A stretch of 64,000 nt of DNA, from positions 9,038,533 through 9,102,532 of the forward strand of contig NC_037275.1 in the NCBI RefSeq assembly GCF_000002425.4, given 5' to 3'. Source of the DNA: Physcomitrium patens. Its lineage: Eukaryota; Streptophyta; Bryopsida; Funariales; Funariaceae. The notes beneath the pieces are model-generated. The model was not told the DNA's origin. It ran no database searches and saw nothing but the letters and a program-made list of their open reading frames with translations. Below, piece by piece: positions 47,280-59,671 of this stretch. A program made the position numbers and the translations under genes. Position 1 is the stretch's first letter. Every line of letters begins with the position of its first letter.

Positions 47280-47733
47280 GTTGGCTTCTTAAATCAATGG
47301 CATTGGCTTACCACCCTTTGAATTGGCGACTTCCTCCTCTGCTATATCTTCGTCGTCTGACTTGGTGTTTAAAGGTTCTCTATCCAAACGTACCATTAGA
47401 TCTTCATTCAACAAACCCAATTCCTGTACTACAGACTCAAGATGGACAATTCAATTATCGCACTCTTTCAACATCTTCTATCATTCTTCTGTCGGTTTCA
47501 AAGGTATCTCTGAAGGTATTCTTGCTGAAACTGGCATATTGGTCTGCATTAAATTATTGGCCTTCTTTTCTAATGAGGCTAGTTTAGTGTGCAACATCAC
47601 AACCTCTACTTGCAACCGCTCTTGTCATTCCTTCCAATTGGTCTCCATCTTTGCTTTCTCAGACATCATGTTCGCCACCTTCTCCTTTTCCACCATCTAC
47701 TTCTCCTTAACCCTAATCTCTACCAGCGCTGTC
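47280..47733 (-). pseudogene. Coiled-coil pseudogene fragment, minus strand
   Basis: The minus-strand frame from about 47733 down to a TAA near 47300 reads as a charged helix despite five stops: KEKVANMMSEKAKMETNWKE, QERLQVEVVMLHTKLASLEK, then VQELGLLNEDLMVRL and a Glu/Asp-rich end (SDDEDIAEEEV). Leu/Met at heptad-like spacing suggests a coiled coil. It is cut at its 5' side by the LTR starting at 47730. Family unknown; it may be gag-like or a host gene piece. Confidence 0.5.
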
Positions 47734-48963
47734 ATGTTGTAACACGAATATACTGTGAAAATATAAAGAAAGGAGACTTTTATTAATGTTCAGTTACCTC
47801 AAATATTAGGAGCAACGACCAACTCCAGTACAAATACTGAGTGGCCAGGTTCAGTCACCCCGTTACAATCAGACGGGGCATACTAAAATGCTCCATTTGA
47901 TTCCAATAACGGGAGTCAGCAGGAAGGGAAAGGACCAATTCATATGACGGATGAGCCTGGTTTAAAGAGCCAATTGGATCCAATTTCAAGAATCCAATCC
48001 GGATCACCTTAACCAATATGAGACCTGAATTGGGCGGACAACCCAATGCAGTCTAATTATGGAAAAATCCAGGTCTTACTACGGGCCTCAGCCAATCTGA
48101 CATGAAGGACCAATTTGATCCAATTACTGGAACATCCGGGTCTTACTACTGGACTCTTAGCCAATATGAGACCTGATTTGGTTGGACGAATCAATGTGGT
48201 CCCGATTACGAGGTTTCGTTTTTATTTTAGGCTGTCTTGTTCTCTGTGCCATTTCAGGGAACATTCTTTTCGGTAAAAGGATCTCTTAAAGGTAAAAATG
48301 GAGGAGAAAGCTCTGACGGTGGGAGCCAATTCCGGATCCAAGACGAAGAATTGAAGAAATTCAGAATTAAGGTTAAGAAATGAGAGGGGAGAGAAGAAGT
48401 TTTGGAGAGTTTTTGAAGAATCAGAGAGCTAACTTCATGCTTCGGGTGGGGAAAAAAGACAGAGAATTGGATTTTTTTTCTTCATAGGATTTTGGGAAGA
48501 CTGAGACAATCGTTGCTGAAGTCAATGTTGTAATGGTGAATCGGGATTTTTAATGAAGTGGGTTTGATTACTCTTGACTGTTTTGTGAAATCGAGTTACG
48601 TCTGTGATTGAAGAATTAAAAGGGTGTCTATAGGATTGAGTATGCGGAGTGAATGAAATTTATTGGGTTAATCTAACAAGACAGTCAGTGGATACAAGAT
48701 CATAAGTACAAAGCGGTATCGGAGATTAGCAGTTTGGGTTGTTCGAGGTTCTCTGTAACATCTAGAGACCTATCGGTTGGGGCAAAAAAGACTTTGACAA
48801 GCAGTCGAAGGGCATCCGTATAGATTTACGGTGTATTCTTGCAGTCGTTTATATTCCAGTAGTCAAAAACTGATAGACTGCTTGACTATTGGCGAATCTC
48901 TATACTACCTTCTATAGCTAGACGCCTGGCGTGTTCTCGAGCAGGAAAGCACGTAATACGAGA
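47730..48963 (+). repeat. E1 5' LTR
   Basis: Begins TGTCATGTTGTAACACG; its end (GTAATACGAGA) is inferred by comparison with the other family E LTRs. It is about 130 bases shorter than the E2 LTRs, partly because it has fewer of the tandem units carrying ccaatatgagacctg. Confidence 0.85.
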
Positions 48964-48967
48964 AAAG

Positions 48968-48980
48968 TGGTGAACCTGAC
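48968..48980 (+). promoter_or_regulatory. Candidate primer binding site of E1
   Basis: tggtgaacctgac begins with TGG (complement of a tRNA 3' CCA) four bases after the LTR. The mirror site of E2 is 61210-61222. I cannot name the tRNA. Confidence 0.45.
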
Positions 48981-49033
48981 GTGAAAGCTTGAGGTGGAAG
49001 GTATTGGATTTCGGTTGATTTTATCTTTATTTT

Positions 49034-50518
49034 ATGGAAAACGAAAATAAAAATTTTGAAGGATTTTTGGGAGGAGTTTCTGGTGGGGAGTCTTCTAAAG
49101 GACAAGGTATGTACATGGATCCATCTATTGCTAGTATGTTTCAAGCTTTCTCATTATCAATGCAGCAACAACAAAGCAATGATCGAAAGGAAGCTTTGGC
49201 AACCAAAGCATTGCAAGCAGTGGTCAATAAAATTGATCAATTTGATAGAAGAAATATTTCAAGGTATTTAAGATGTTATGTTCGTGAAATGGAATTAAAT
49301 CGGGTTTCTGAGAAGAAAATGGTTGAATTATTTGGACTTGCCACGATATCGGAGATAAGAGACCACATTACATCGATTACGGATCATTATGGGAATTCAT
49401 GGGAGGTTTTTTTATATGCATTGAAAGACGAATATTTCTTGGAAGATGCTGATCGCGTTACTAAGAAGCTGTTTCTGGAATGGATTGAATGGCCTAATAA
49501 GAATTTGTAAGCAACAGAGCTACTAAGGGAATTTGAGAGGCAGTACTCTCAATTATCGAAGGTAGAAAAATTGACATTGGAGCCGAACAAAGTTGATCTA
49601 TTTCTTCAAGCTGTTGATGGAGAATTGTAAGGGAAATTAGAACTCCTTCTTGAAGACAAAGAAGAAGATGAAGGATTGACAATAAAGTAGAAGAACGTTG
49701 AAGATGCGGTGGGATTGCTTACAAAAAGAGAAAGGAGGAAGGATAGGAGCAATATCCCGAAAACAGTACAAGCATCCAAAGCTCCAGTACGTACAACACC
49801 ACCAACAATGCCTACAGTTCAACCTTCGACATCCTTATCAAAGAAAGCAGATATAGGGATGGAAGAAATTATACGAGGAATGCGAGATCTTCAAATCAAA
49901 TTAGTAAGACTTGAAGAGAATACTTCTACAAACAATTCGAAGAATGTTTCAAAACAAGAATATGTACAAAGATGCATTTGGTGTGATGATGCTTCACACA
50001 CTAGAAAAGATTGCAATGAATTTAATAATATGATACGACAGGGAATTATTTGCTGGAAAGATGGGAAGATAGCATTGAAAGATAGAGAGGATCTTCTTCA
50101 AACCAATTTTGGCAAGGGAGGAATGAGAGCATTGGTTCAAGATTACCTAAAAGAGCATGAAACAGCAGCACAAGAAAGTGCAAGTTATGGTGCTAGAGTA
50201 GATGATGAAATTGGTGGAAGTACGGAAACTAGCAAGTTTTGGGCTTTTGCCGTTTATACAATGCAAGAAGGGAAATTACCTCGAGAAGCGTTATTGAGGA
50301 CTGCAGCTACAATACAAGGTAGAACAGGTTGGGGGGATCCTATTGAGTCTCTTTCAGTTCATGCATATATTGCTAAGAGCCAACATGAAGCTTTGATGGA
50401 AGAAAAGAAACGAGGAACTTTTGATGATACTAGAGAAGGAAATTCTTCTAAGAGGCAAACTCGAGGAGACAAGGCTCGGGAGGCAGCTTCACAAGAATTT
50501 CTTGTAAAGGATACCTGA
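49034..50518 (+). pseudogene. E1 gag
   Basis: Starts ATG 49034 (MENENKNFEGFLGG). The capsid-type region includes FDRRNISRYLRCYVREMEL and DHYGNSWEVFLYALKDEYF. Stops TAA 49508, TAA 49628, TAG 49688 interrupt the frame, which reopens at 49709-50518 with a CCHC knuckle (CIWCDDASHTRKDC) near 49977. The stop TGA 50516-50518 is followed in frame by the protease part. Every one of these stops is also present in E2. Confidence 0.85.
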
Positions 50519-50524
50519 GCATCA

Positions 50525-51409
50525 TTGGAAGAAAAAACGAAGGAGACAAAAGATAAGGGCAAATCAATTGCTTATAAGCTACTTTCTAACATTGAAGCGG
50601 CAACAAATTTGAAAGGGATGTTGGAAGAACGTATATTAAACGCTAAGGTAGAATTCACATTGAAAGAAGTCTTGGGAATAACAAAGAAGGAGTTTCATGG
50701 TGTTATCATTGACAGCATTAAGCGAAAGAGGCAATTAATGGGTGAAACGGGAATGAGTCATGCTATTGATGCAAGAATATATAAAGTAGAAGAAGAAGAG
50801 GTTGATATTGATTACAAGCAACCAACAAATGAAAAGAATGGGTATAATCAACGAGTACATTTCGAAGATTATAGTGACAAGGAAATGGAAACTTTGAGTC
50901 ATTATACTCGAAAGCATTGGGCAAGGGCAACTACTGAGGTATTGGTGAAAGTAGGAGATATAGATGAACCAATAGTTGCTTTACTCGACCATGGTTCTGA
51001 AATAAATCTCATGTCTAAAGATCTTTATAAGAAGCAAAAATGGCCAATTGATATGGAACATGGATGGCCAATACGAGCAACTAATAACACACGGGGCGAA
51101 TTATATGGAGCTTGTCCAGATGTCAAAATTTGGATTGGGGATGTTGCGACGGAGCAACATTTCTTTGTTCAAGATACAACGTCTTATCCGTTGATTTTAG
51201 GACAACCTTATATTACGGCAACACGGATGGAAACAAAAGTACTTAACGATGGTTCTGCTTATGCAAGGGTACGGAGCGAGGATGGGAGGAAAGCTATACA
51301 AATTCTAACAATACCTCCTAACCATGAATGGAATCGAGATAGGTTGAGGGAGAAACCATTGCCAAAGATTGTTGAAGGATTTAAGGATTTTGGGGAGGTA
51401 CCATTGTAA
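50525..51409 (+). pseudogene. E1 protease region (gag frame)
   Basis: 294 codons in the gag frame. The retropepsin signature is ALLDHGSEINLMS (GAC at 50987), with His in place of the usual Ser/Thr of D-S/T-G. YPLILGQPYITATRMETKVL forms the second half. Both copies here have DHG, so it may be a lineage trait rather than damage. The frame ends TAA 51407-51409 and pol continues in -1. Confidence 0.8.
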
Positions 51410-51414
51410 AGCGA

Positions 51415-52947
51415 GATTATGGAGGTACAAAAGAGGAGGTACTCTCGCGAGATGAAGGTGCCTTTGATGCGAGTTTTATTGGTATATTGGAGAATGGAAA
51501 TATTATGTATAAGAAAGTTGATGATTTTAAAAGAAAAGAAAGAAAAAGATTATATGATATTGAAGGACAGTTATGGAAGTTAGGTACATTGCAAGATGAT
51601 GAGAGGATTTTAGGTGTTTATGAAGAAAATGGACTGGAAGATTCATTGGAATTGATTACATCTATTGGGTTAGGGGATAATGATAAGATTGTTGAGATTC
51701 ATTCAAGAGAGGTTTATACCATGCTTGAATCTTTTCAAGCACGAGAAGTCACTATAGAGACGAGATATAAAATGGCAGATAAGAAGGTAAAGCCTGTTGT
51801 CGGACCATTACCAAAAGATTCTAAAGAACAAATAGGAGAAGCACCAAAAGAAGCAAGTTTAAGAGTTCCAATGAGTATTGGACATCTGTTTACTAAAGAA
51901 ACTTTTGAAGAATTGAAGATTGGTTCTGATGGTTCTTTATTGCCGGAGGAAATTACTTGCTTCAAAAGGATGTTGGCTAAACAAGGTAGATCGTTTGCTT
52001 TTGAATCTCATGAAATTGGGTGTGTGGATCCAAATATTATAACACCTATGGTTATCTTCATTGTACCACATGTACCTTGGAATCTAAGACCAATTCCAGA
52101 ACCGAGGGCACATTTACCTAAATTTGTTAAACTATTAAAAGAAAAGATAAAGATGAAAATATTGGAACCCTCGTTTGTGCCGTATTCTAGTCGATGGTTT
52201 ACGGTACCTAAGAAGAATGGGTCACTACGGTTTACTCAAGATATGCAACCGGTGAATGTAGTAACTGTCAGGAATGCAAGAATTGGGCCTATTGTAGATG
52301 AATTTGTTGAGGCATTTGCTGGAAGGGCGATCTATTCAATGGATGACTTGTATTCAGGTTATGATCAATTTCAACTTACCGAAGGAAGTAGAGATATGAC
52401 AACAATGAGGACACCACTTGGATTGGTTAGAATGTGCACTCTTCCTCAAGGCGCGACCAACTCAGTTGCGCATATGATCAATGAGATGAATAAGGTATTG
52501 AGAGATTTTATTCCGGAAAAGACTATATCTTTTCTGGATGATGTTTCTATAAAAGGGTGCAGAGAAGGAGACAAGGGTGAAACTTTAGATATGAGGGGGT
52601 GTCGCAAATATGTTGTTGATCATATACAAGATTGTGAAAAGATTTTAACTCGGCTTGGAGAAGTTCATCTTACATTATCGGGTATGAAGTCCGTATTTGG
52701 AGTACGAGAGGTTGTGATTGTTGGACATTTATGTGGAACTTATGGAAGAAAATCAGATCCAACTAAAGTTGATGCAATTGGAAGGATAAAAGAGGATTGT
52801 GATTCTTTAACAGAGGTTCGCAGGTTTTTAGGTGCATGTGTATTTTATTGAATCTGGATCCCTCATTATGCTCACATAGCAGATCCATTATATGAACTGT
52901 TACGCAAAAGCTACCGATTTAAATGGGAAGAAAGGCATATTCAGGTA
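51415..52947 (+). pseudogene. E1 reverse transcriptase
   Basis: In the -1 frame relative to gag-protease. Open to TGA 52849-52851 (shared with E2), after which the same frame continues. RT blocks: VPYSSRWFTVPKKNGSLRF, RAIYSMDDLYSGYDQF, RTPLGLVRMCTLPQGATNS and the catalytic loop SFLDDVSIKG (52531-52542; FLDD where most Ty3 elements have YLDD/YIDD). A Cys/Arg-rich insertion follows the loop (MRGCRKYVVDHIQDCEKIL). Confidence 0.85.
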
Positions 52948-53875
52948 ATGCAAAGATTGAAGAAATTATTGATGTCACTTCCAATATTGAGGAAGGTTGA
53001 TTATAAGTGCAATAGACCAGTGATTCTTATTGTGGACGCTAGTCCAATTGCCATTGGATGGACTGTGGATCAAGATGATTCAAATGGGAATAGATTTGCA
53101 GTTCGATTTGGGGCTAAAGTTTTAAGTATTCGTCAGCGTGCATATTTGCAAGTCAAAAGAGAACTTTGGGGAGTCGTTTCGGCTATGAAAGCTGAAAAGG
53201 ACTATTTGATTGGGGCAGTAGTAGTAATTAAAACAGATTGCTTGCCATTGCTTGGAATGATTATTAACTGTTCAACGCCAGATATTGCAATGTTGAGATG
53301 GATTGCTTATATTAAGTCACTAAATCTAGAATTTAAGCATATTATTGGGAAAGACAATTTAATAGCAGACATGCTATCTCGAGCAAGATACGAGAAGGAG
53401 GATGAAATGGTTGAAGACATTGATGACGTCGGATTGAAATTCTATTCAATATCAAATCTCAACAGAGAAGACAAGCTATTTCTTGAAGAATCTTATGAAG
53501 GAGAATTATTGGATATTGGTCATTACTTGAATACCTTGACTAAGCAGGGGAATTGGTCTACAGAAAAATTCAAACAAATAAGAAAAAAAACATATGGATT
53601 TTTACTTCGAGATGGATTCTTATGGAAGAGACCAAAGAAAGGAATTGGGGTGCCACAACGAGTGATAGGTGAAAAGGAAGAAAAAATAAAATTATTAAAG
53701 GAGTTTCATGATAGTTTATGGGCAGGGCATAGAGGAATTTGGGCTACTTTTGCTAAACTCAAGGAACGATATTGGTGGAAAAATATGTATCGAGATGTGC
53801 TCTCATTTGGAGAGTCGTGTGAAATCTGTCAATGGTATTCTAATATCCGACATCGAGATGGTTTTCATCCTATGT
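52948..53875 (+). pseudogene. E1 RNase H and integrase N-terminus, cut by E2
   Basis: RNase H (VILIVDASPIAIGWTVDQDD, LPLLGMIINCSTPDIAMLR, DNLIADMLSRARY) is followed by the integrase zinc finger (EFHDSLWAGHRGIWATF, CEICQWYSN). The frame is cut after the codons for DGFHP at the E2 insertion and resumes at 62595. Confidence 0.88.
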
Positions 53876-55242
53876 TGTCGTATTACGTACTTTTCTGCCC
53901 GAGAACGCGCCGGGCGTCTGGCTGTAGAAGGTAGTATGGAGATTCGCCAATAGTCAAGCAGTCTATCAGTTTTTGACTGCTGGAATATAAACGACTACAA
54001 GAACATATCGTAAATCTATACGGATGCCCTTTGACTGCTTGTCGAAGTCCTTTTTGCCCCAGCCGGTAGGTCTCTAGACGTTACAGAAAACCCCGAACAA
54101 GCCAATCTGCTAATCTTTGATACCGCTTTGTACTTACGATCTTGTATCCACTGACTGTCTTGTTAGATTAATCCAATAAATTTCATTCACTCCGCATACT
54201 CAATCCTATAGATACCCTTTTAATTCTTCAATCATAGACGTAAGTCGATTTCACAAAACAGTCAAGAGTAATCAAACCCACTTCATTAAAAATCCCGATT
54301 CACCATTACAACACTGACTTCATCAACAAATCCCTCAGTCTTCTCAAAACTCTATGAAGAAGAAAAATCCAATTTTCCATCTTTTCTTCCCCCACCCCAA
54401 AGTATGAAGCTCCTCTTCAATCCCCTTGATCTTCAAAAACCTCCAATGAAACCGAACTAGTAACTTTGCAAAGAGCTTGAAGCTAGCTCTTTGATCCAAA
54501 ATCCCCCCCCCCCCTTGATCTAAAAAAAAACCTCCCCTAAAAACTTATTCTCCTCCTAACCTTTTCCTTTGAATTTCTTCAATCTTCCGTCTTGGATCTG
54601 AAATTGGTTCCCGCCGTCAGAGCTTAGATCCAAAATTGGCTCTCGCCATCAAAGCTTTCTCCTCCGTTTTTACCTTTATAAGATCCATTTACCAAAAACA
54701 ATGTTCCCTGAAATAGAGAATAGGATAGCCTGAAACAGAATCGAAACCTCGTACTTGGGTCTACATTGAGTCGTCCAACCAATTCAGGTCTCATATTGGA
54801 TAAGAGTCCAGTAGTAAGACCCAGATTTTCCCGTAATTAGACTGCATTGGGTTGCCCAACCAATGTAGGTCTCATATTGGGTAAGATGCCCGTAGTAACC
54901 TGGATGTTCCCGTAATGAGACTACATTGGGTTGCCCGACCAATGCAGGTCTCATATTGGGTAAAAGGACCCGGATTGGATTCTCGAAATTGGATCCAATT
55001 GGCTCTTCAAATCAGGTTTACTCGTCGAGTGAATTAATCCTTTCTCTTCTTGCTGACTTCCGTTATTGGAATCAAATGGAGCATTTCAGTATGACCCGGC
55101 TGACTGCAACGGGGTGACTGAACCTGACTACTCAGTATTTGTACTGGAGTTGGTCGTTGCTCCCAATATTCGAGGTAACTGAACATTAATAAAAGTCCCT
55201 TTTCTTTATATTTTCACGGTATACTCGTGTTACAACACGACA
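53876..55242 (-). repeat. E2 3' LTR
   Basis: On the minus strand TGTCGTGTTGTAACACG to GTAATACGACA. Contains about three tandem units of 75-80 bases with aggtctcatattgg at about 54765-54975 and a C run near 54505. It differs from the E2 5' LTR by roughly 6% over the first 340 bases. Confidence 0.9.
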
Positions 55243-55256
55243 TCCACCCCCTCTGA
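55243..55256 (-). promoter_or_regulatory. E2 polypurine tract
   Basis: On the minus strand agagggggtgga directly precedes the TG of the 3' LTR. The E1 counterpart is at 63658-63670. Confidence 0.7.
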
Positions 55257-55304
55257 ACCTGTGCATCCTCCGGTATGCACCAATTTACCCAATTACTGTT
55301 TGAT

Positions 55305-57338
55305 TCAGAATATATCCTCTACGTCTTTGCCCAATTCATCATCGTCACATTCATTATCCAAATCACTTTCATCTTCTTGCTGCAGAATCTCTATACCTTC
55401 ATTAAGGTTTTCCATATTCATCTCCGCGTCTCTTCGTTTAAATATTTTTACTCGCTTCCCTGCAATTGGTATTTTCAATTTTGTACCATCTAACTCCCGT
55501 AACGAGTAAGTCGCATTATCATGAACAATTGTTACCACATATGGTCCAAACCAACGTTTTGAAAATTTTCGCAAAGTACTATGTTGATTATCCAGACTAT
55601 TGTCATAAACAAGTACCCAGTTACCTTCCTCGATTGCTTTTGGTCTCAATCGATGTTGCTTATCGAATTGCACCTTATTTTGTAACCTTGCTATTTTTAA
55701 CCTTCTCAATGCTATCTGGACATCTTCCGTTCTTTGCTCCAATTGTCGAATCCTAATAGCTAGAAGTTCTTCTCTTGTCAATCCAGCTTCCCATGGTAGC
55801 ATACTCCAAGTAAGTACCTTTTCTTCAATCGGCATAATTGGTTTTTGACCTGTCATAAGTTCTACTAGCATATATCCTGTCACCAAACTATGTGTTGTTC
55901 GATCAGCCCATAATGCAAATGACAAAAGCCGTGGCCACTCTTTAACTTTCCCATTACAAGCTTTAACTAATGCTTTCACAATAGGTGGGTGACCGCGTTC
56001 GCTTTTTGCATTCCCTTCTGGATTATAAGTAGCAGTCAGAGATAGTTTAACTCCACATCTTTCAAAGAACTTACGAGCTTCTTGTGCATTTAATTCTCCA
56101 CAATCTGCAGTGATTTTTCCTACGCATCCGTAGCGGCAAATGACATCTTCAAGCAAAAATCTACAAATCTCCTCTGTAGATTTTGTCCTAAATGCTCTTC
56201 CTTCTACTTGATTTGATAAATCTTCACGAGCTAAAACCAAATATCTCATCAGCCATAATCCAACTGGCATAATAACCAAATCAACAATCCATTTAAAATA
56301 AATAGCCAGAGGATACGTAGGATGAAGACCATCTTGATGTCGGATATTAGAATACGATTGACAGATTTCACATGACTCTACAAATGAGAGCACATCACGA
56401 TACATATTTTTCCACCAATATCGTTCCTTGAGTTTAGCAAAAGTAGCCCAAATTCCTCTATGCCCTGCCCATAAACTATCATGAAACTCCTTTAATAATT
56501 TTATTTTTTCTTCCTTTTCACCTATCACTCGTTGTGGCACCCCAATTCCTTTCTTTGGTCTCTTCCATAAGAATCCATCTCGAAGTAAAAATCCATATGT
56601 TTTTTTTCTTATTTGTTTGAATTTTTCTGTAGACCAATTCCCCTGCTTAGTCAAGGTATTCAAGTAATGACCAATATCCAATAATTCTCCTTCATAAGAT
56701 TCTTCAAGAAATAGCTTGTCTTCTCTGTTGAGATTTGATATTGAATAGAATTTCAATCCGACGTCATCAATGTCTTCAACCATTTCATCCTCCCTCTCAT
56801 ATCTTGCTCGAGATAGCATGTCTGCTATTAAATTGTCTTTCCCAATAATATGCTTAAATTCTAGATTTAGTGACTTAATATAAGCAATCGATCTCAACAT
56901 TGCAATATCTGGCGTTGAACAGTTAATAATCATTCCAAGCAATGGCAAGCAATCTGTTTTAATTACTACTACTGCCCCAATCAAATAGTCCTTTTCAGCT
57001 TTCATAGCCGAAACGACTCCCCAAAGTTCTCTTTTGACTTGCAAATATGCACGCTGACGAATACTTAAAACTTTAGCCCCAAATCGAACTGCAAATCTAT
57101 TCCCATTTGAATCATCTTGATCCACAGTCCATCCAATGGCAATTGGACTAGCGTCCACAATAAGAATCACTGGTCTATTGCACTTATAATCAACCTTCCT
57201 CAATATTGGAAGTGACATCAATAATTTCTTCAATCTTTGCATTACCTGAATATGCCTTTCTTCCCATTTAAATCGGTAGCTTTTGCGTAACAGTTCATAT
57301 AATGGATCTGCTATGTGAGCATAATGAGGGATCCAGAT
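55305..57338 (-). CDS. E2 RNase H and integrase (open frame, 645+ codons)
   Basis: The longest intact frame of family E (57242-55305). RNase H VDASPIAIGW, then HHCC zinc finger (H-x3-H in DSLWAGHRG with CEICQSYSN), integrase core with Asp in FKWIVDLVIMP, Asp in ITADCGELNA and Glu in YNPEGNAKSERG, then a GPY/F-type module (KRWFGPYVVTIVHDN, LREL.GTKLKIPIAGKRVKIF) and an acidic tail (EDESDLDNECDDDEL). No chromodomain. It is the distal part of pol: the frame is open upstream to the TGA at 57339, so it would need readthrough of that stop. Confidence 0.85.
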   Translation of the reverse strand: MWIPHYAHIADPLYELLRKSYRFKWEERHIQVMQRLKKLLMSLPILRKVDYKCNRPVILIVDASPIAIGWTVDQDDSNGNRFAVRFGAKVLSIRQRAYLQVKRELWGVVSAMKAEKDYLIGAVVVIKTDCLPLLGMIINCSTPDIAMLRSIAYIKSLNLEFKHIIGKDNLIADMLSRARYEREDEMVEDIDDVGLKFYSISNLNREDKLFLEESYEGELLDIGHYLNTLTKQGNWSTEKFKQIRKKTYGFLLRDGFLWKRPKKGIGVPQRVIGEKEEKIKLLKEFHDSLWAGHRGIWATFAKLKERYWWKNMYRDVLSFVESCEICQSYSNIRHQDGLHPTYPLAIYFKWIVDLVIMPVGLWLMRYLVLAREDLSNQVEGRAFRTKSTEEICRFLLEDVICRYGCVGKITADCGELNAQEARKFFERCGVKLSLTATYNPEGNAKSERGHPPIVKALVKACNGKVKEWPRLLSFALWADRTTHSLVTGYMLVELMTGQKPIMPIEEKVLTWSMLPWEAGLTREELLAIRIRQLEQRTEDVQIALRRLKIARLQNKVQFDKQHRLRPKAIEEGNWVLVYDNSLDNQHSTLRKFSKRWFGPYVVTIVHDNATYSLRELDGTKLKIPIAGKRVKIFKRRDAEMNMENLNEGIEILQQEDESDLDNECDDDELGKDVEDIF

Positions 57339-58770
57339 TCAATAAAATACACATGCACCTAAAAACCTGCGAACCTCTGTTAAAGAATCACAATCCTCTT
57401 TTATCCTTCCAATTGCATCAACTTTAGTTGGATCTGATTTTCTTCCATAAGTTCCACATAAATGTCCAACAATCACAACCTCTCGTACTCCAAATACGGA
57501 CTTCATACCCGATAATGTAAGATGAACTTCTCCAAGCCGAGTTAAAATCTTTTCACAATCTTGTATATGATCAACAACATATTTGCGACACCCCCTCATA
57601 TCTAAAGTTTCACCCTTGTCTCCTTCTCTGCACCCTTTTATAGAAACATCATCCAGAAAAGATATAGTCTTTTCCGGAATAAAATCTCTCAATACCTTAT
57701 TCATCTCATTGATCATATGCGCAACTGAGTTGGTCGCGCCTTGAGGAAGAGTGCACATTCTAACCAATCCAAGTGGTGTCCTCATTGTTGTCATATCTCT
57801 ACTTCCTTCGGTAAGTTGAAATTGATCATAACCTGAATACAAGTCATCCATTGAATAGATCGCCCTTCCAGCAAATGCCTCAACAAATTCATCTACAATA
57901 GGCCCAATTCTTGCATTCCTGACAGTTACTACATTCACCGGTTGCATATCTTGAGTAAACCGTAGTGACCCATTCTTCTTAGGTACCGTAAACCATCGAC
58001 TAGAATACGGCACAAACGAGGGTTCCAATATTTTCATCTTTATCTTTTCTTTTAATAGTTTAACAAATTTAGGTAAATGTGCCCTCGGTTCTGGAATTGG
58101 TCTTAGATTCCAAGGTACATGTGGTACAATGAAGATAACCATAGGTGTTATAATATTTGGATCCACACACCCAATTTCATGAGATTCAAAAGCAAACGAT
58201 CTACCTTGTTTAGCCAACATCCTTTTGAAGCAAGTAATTTCCTCCGGCAATAAAGAACCATCAGAACCAATCTTCAATTCTTCAAAAGTTTCTTTAGTAA
58301 ACAGATGTCCAATACTCATTGGAACTCTTAAACTTGCTTCTTTTGGTGCTTCTCCTATTTGTTCTTTAGAATCTTCTGGTAATGGTCCGACAACAGGCTT
58401 TACCTTCTTATCTGCCATTTTATATCTCGTCTCTATAGTGACTTCTCGTGCTTGAAAAGATTCAAGCATGGTATAAACCTCTCTTGAATGAATCTCAACA
58501 ATCTTATCATTATCCCCTAACCCAATAGATGTAATCAATTCCAATGAATCTTCCAGTCCATTTTCTTCATAAACACCTAAAATCCTCTCATCATCTTGCA
58601 ATGTACCTAACTTCCATAACTGTCCTTCAATATCATATAATCTTTTTCTTTCTTTTCTTTTAAAATCATCAACTTTCTTATACATAATATTTCCATTCTC
58701 CAATATACCAATAAAACTCGCATCAAAGGCACCTTCATCTCGCGAGAGTACCTCCTCTTTTGTACCTCCA
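57339..58770 (-). pseudogene. E2 reverse transcriptase
   Basis: Mirror of the E1 RT frame, 454 codons open at 58703-57339, with FLDDVSIKG near 57650. The RT differs from E1 by a single residue (Glu for Lys in PLPEDSKEQ). It ends at the same TGA. Confidence 0.88.
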
Positions 58771-58780
58771 TAATCTCGCT

Positions 58781-59665
58781 TTACAATGGTACCTCCCCAA
58801 AATCCTTAAATCCTTCAACAATCTTTGGCAATGGTTTCTCCCTCAACCTATCTCGATTCCATTCATGGTTAGGAGGTACTGTTAGAATTTGTATAGCTTT
58901 CCTCCCATCCTCGCTCCGTACCCTTGCATAAGCAGAACCATCGTTAAGTACTTTTGTTTCCATCCGTGTTGCCGTAATATAAGGTTGTCCTAAAATCAAC
59001 GGATAAGACGTTGTATCTTGAACAAAGAAATGTTGCTCCGTCGCAACATCCCCAATCCAAATTTTGACATCTGGACAAGCTCCATATAATTCGCCCCGTG
59101 TGTTATTAGTTGCTCGTATTGGCCATCCATGTTCCATATCAATTGGCCATTTTTGCTTCTTATAAAGATCTTTAGACATGAGATTTATTTCAGAACCATG
59201 GTCGAGTAAAGCAACTATTGGTTCATCTATATCTCCTACTTTCACCAATACCTCAGTAGTTGCCCTTGCCCAATGCTTTCGAGTATAATGACTCAAAGTT
59301 TCCATTTCCTTGTCACTATAATCTTCGAAATGTACTCGTTGATTATACCCATTCTTTTCATTTGTTGGTTGCTTGTAATCAATATCAACCTCTTCTTCTT
59401 CTACTTTATATATTCTTGCATCAATAGCATGACTCATTCCCGTTTCACCCATTAATTGCCTCTTTCGCTTAATGCTGTCAATGATAACACCATGAAACTC
59501 CTTCTTTGTTATTCCCAAGACTTCTTTCAATGTGAATTCTACCTTAGCGTTTAATATACGTTCTTCCAACATCCCTTTCAAATTTGTTGCCGCTTCAATG
59601 TTAGAAAGTAGCTTATAAGCAATTGATTTGCCCTTATCTTTTGTCTCCTTCGTTTTTTCTTCCAA
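58781..59665 (-). pseudogene. E2 protease region
   Basis: Mirror of 50525-51409, one residue different (TVPPN for TIPPN). DHGSEIN signature near 59200. Confidence 0.85.
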
Positions 59666-59671
59666 TGATGC

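Larger units (their letters stand above)
48525..53875. repeat. Left arm of about 5.35 kb inverted repeat (pairs with 56315-61665)
   Basis: Every position x pairs with 110190-x with no indel and only a handful of substitutions: five or six amino-acid changes over about 1,600 codons. It runs from within the E1 5' LTR to the E2 insertion point. Spacer 53876-56314. Confidence 0.92.

Noticed and set aside
47323-47742. 139-codon plus-strand frame as a gene
   Set aside because: The opposite strand has the protein-like, coiled-coil reading; the plus frame runs into the E1 LTR.
50982-51000. DHG in the family E protease as a disabling mutation
   Set aside because: Both copies carry it, and I recall DHGSEIN-type signatures in related elements, so it is more likely a lineage feature.
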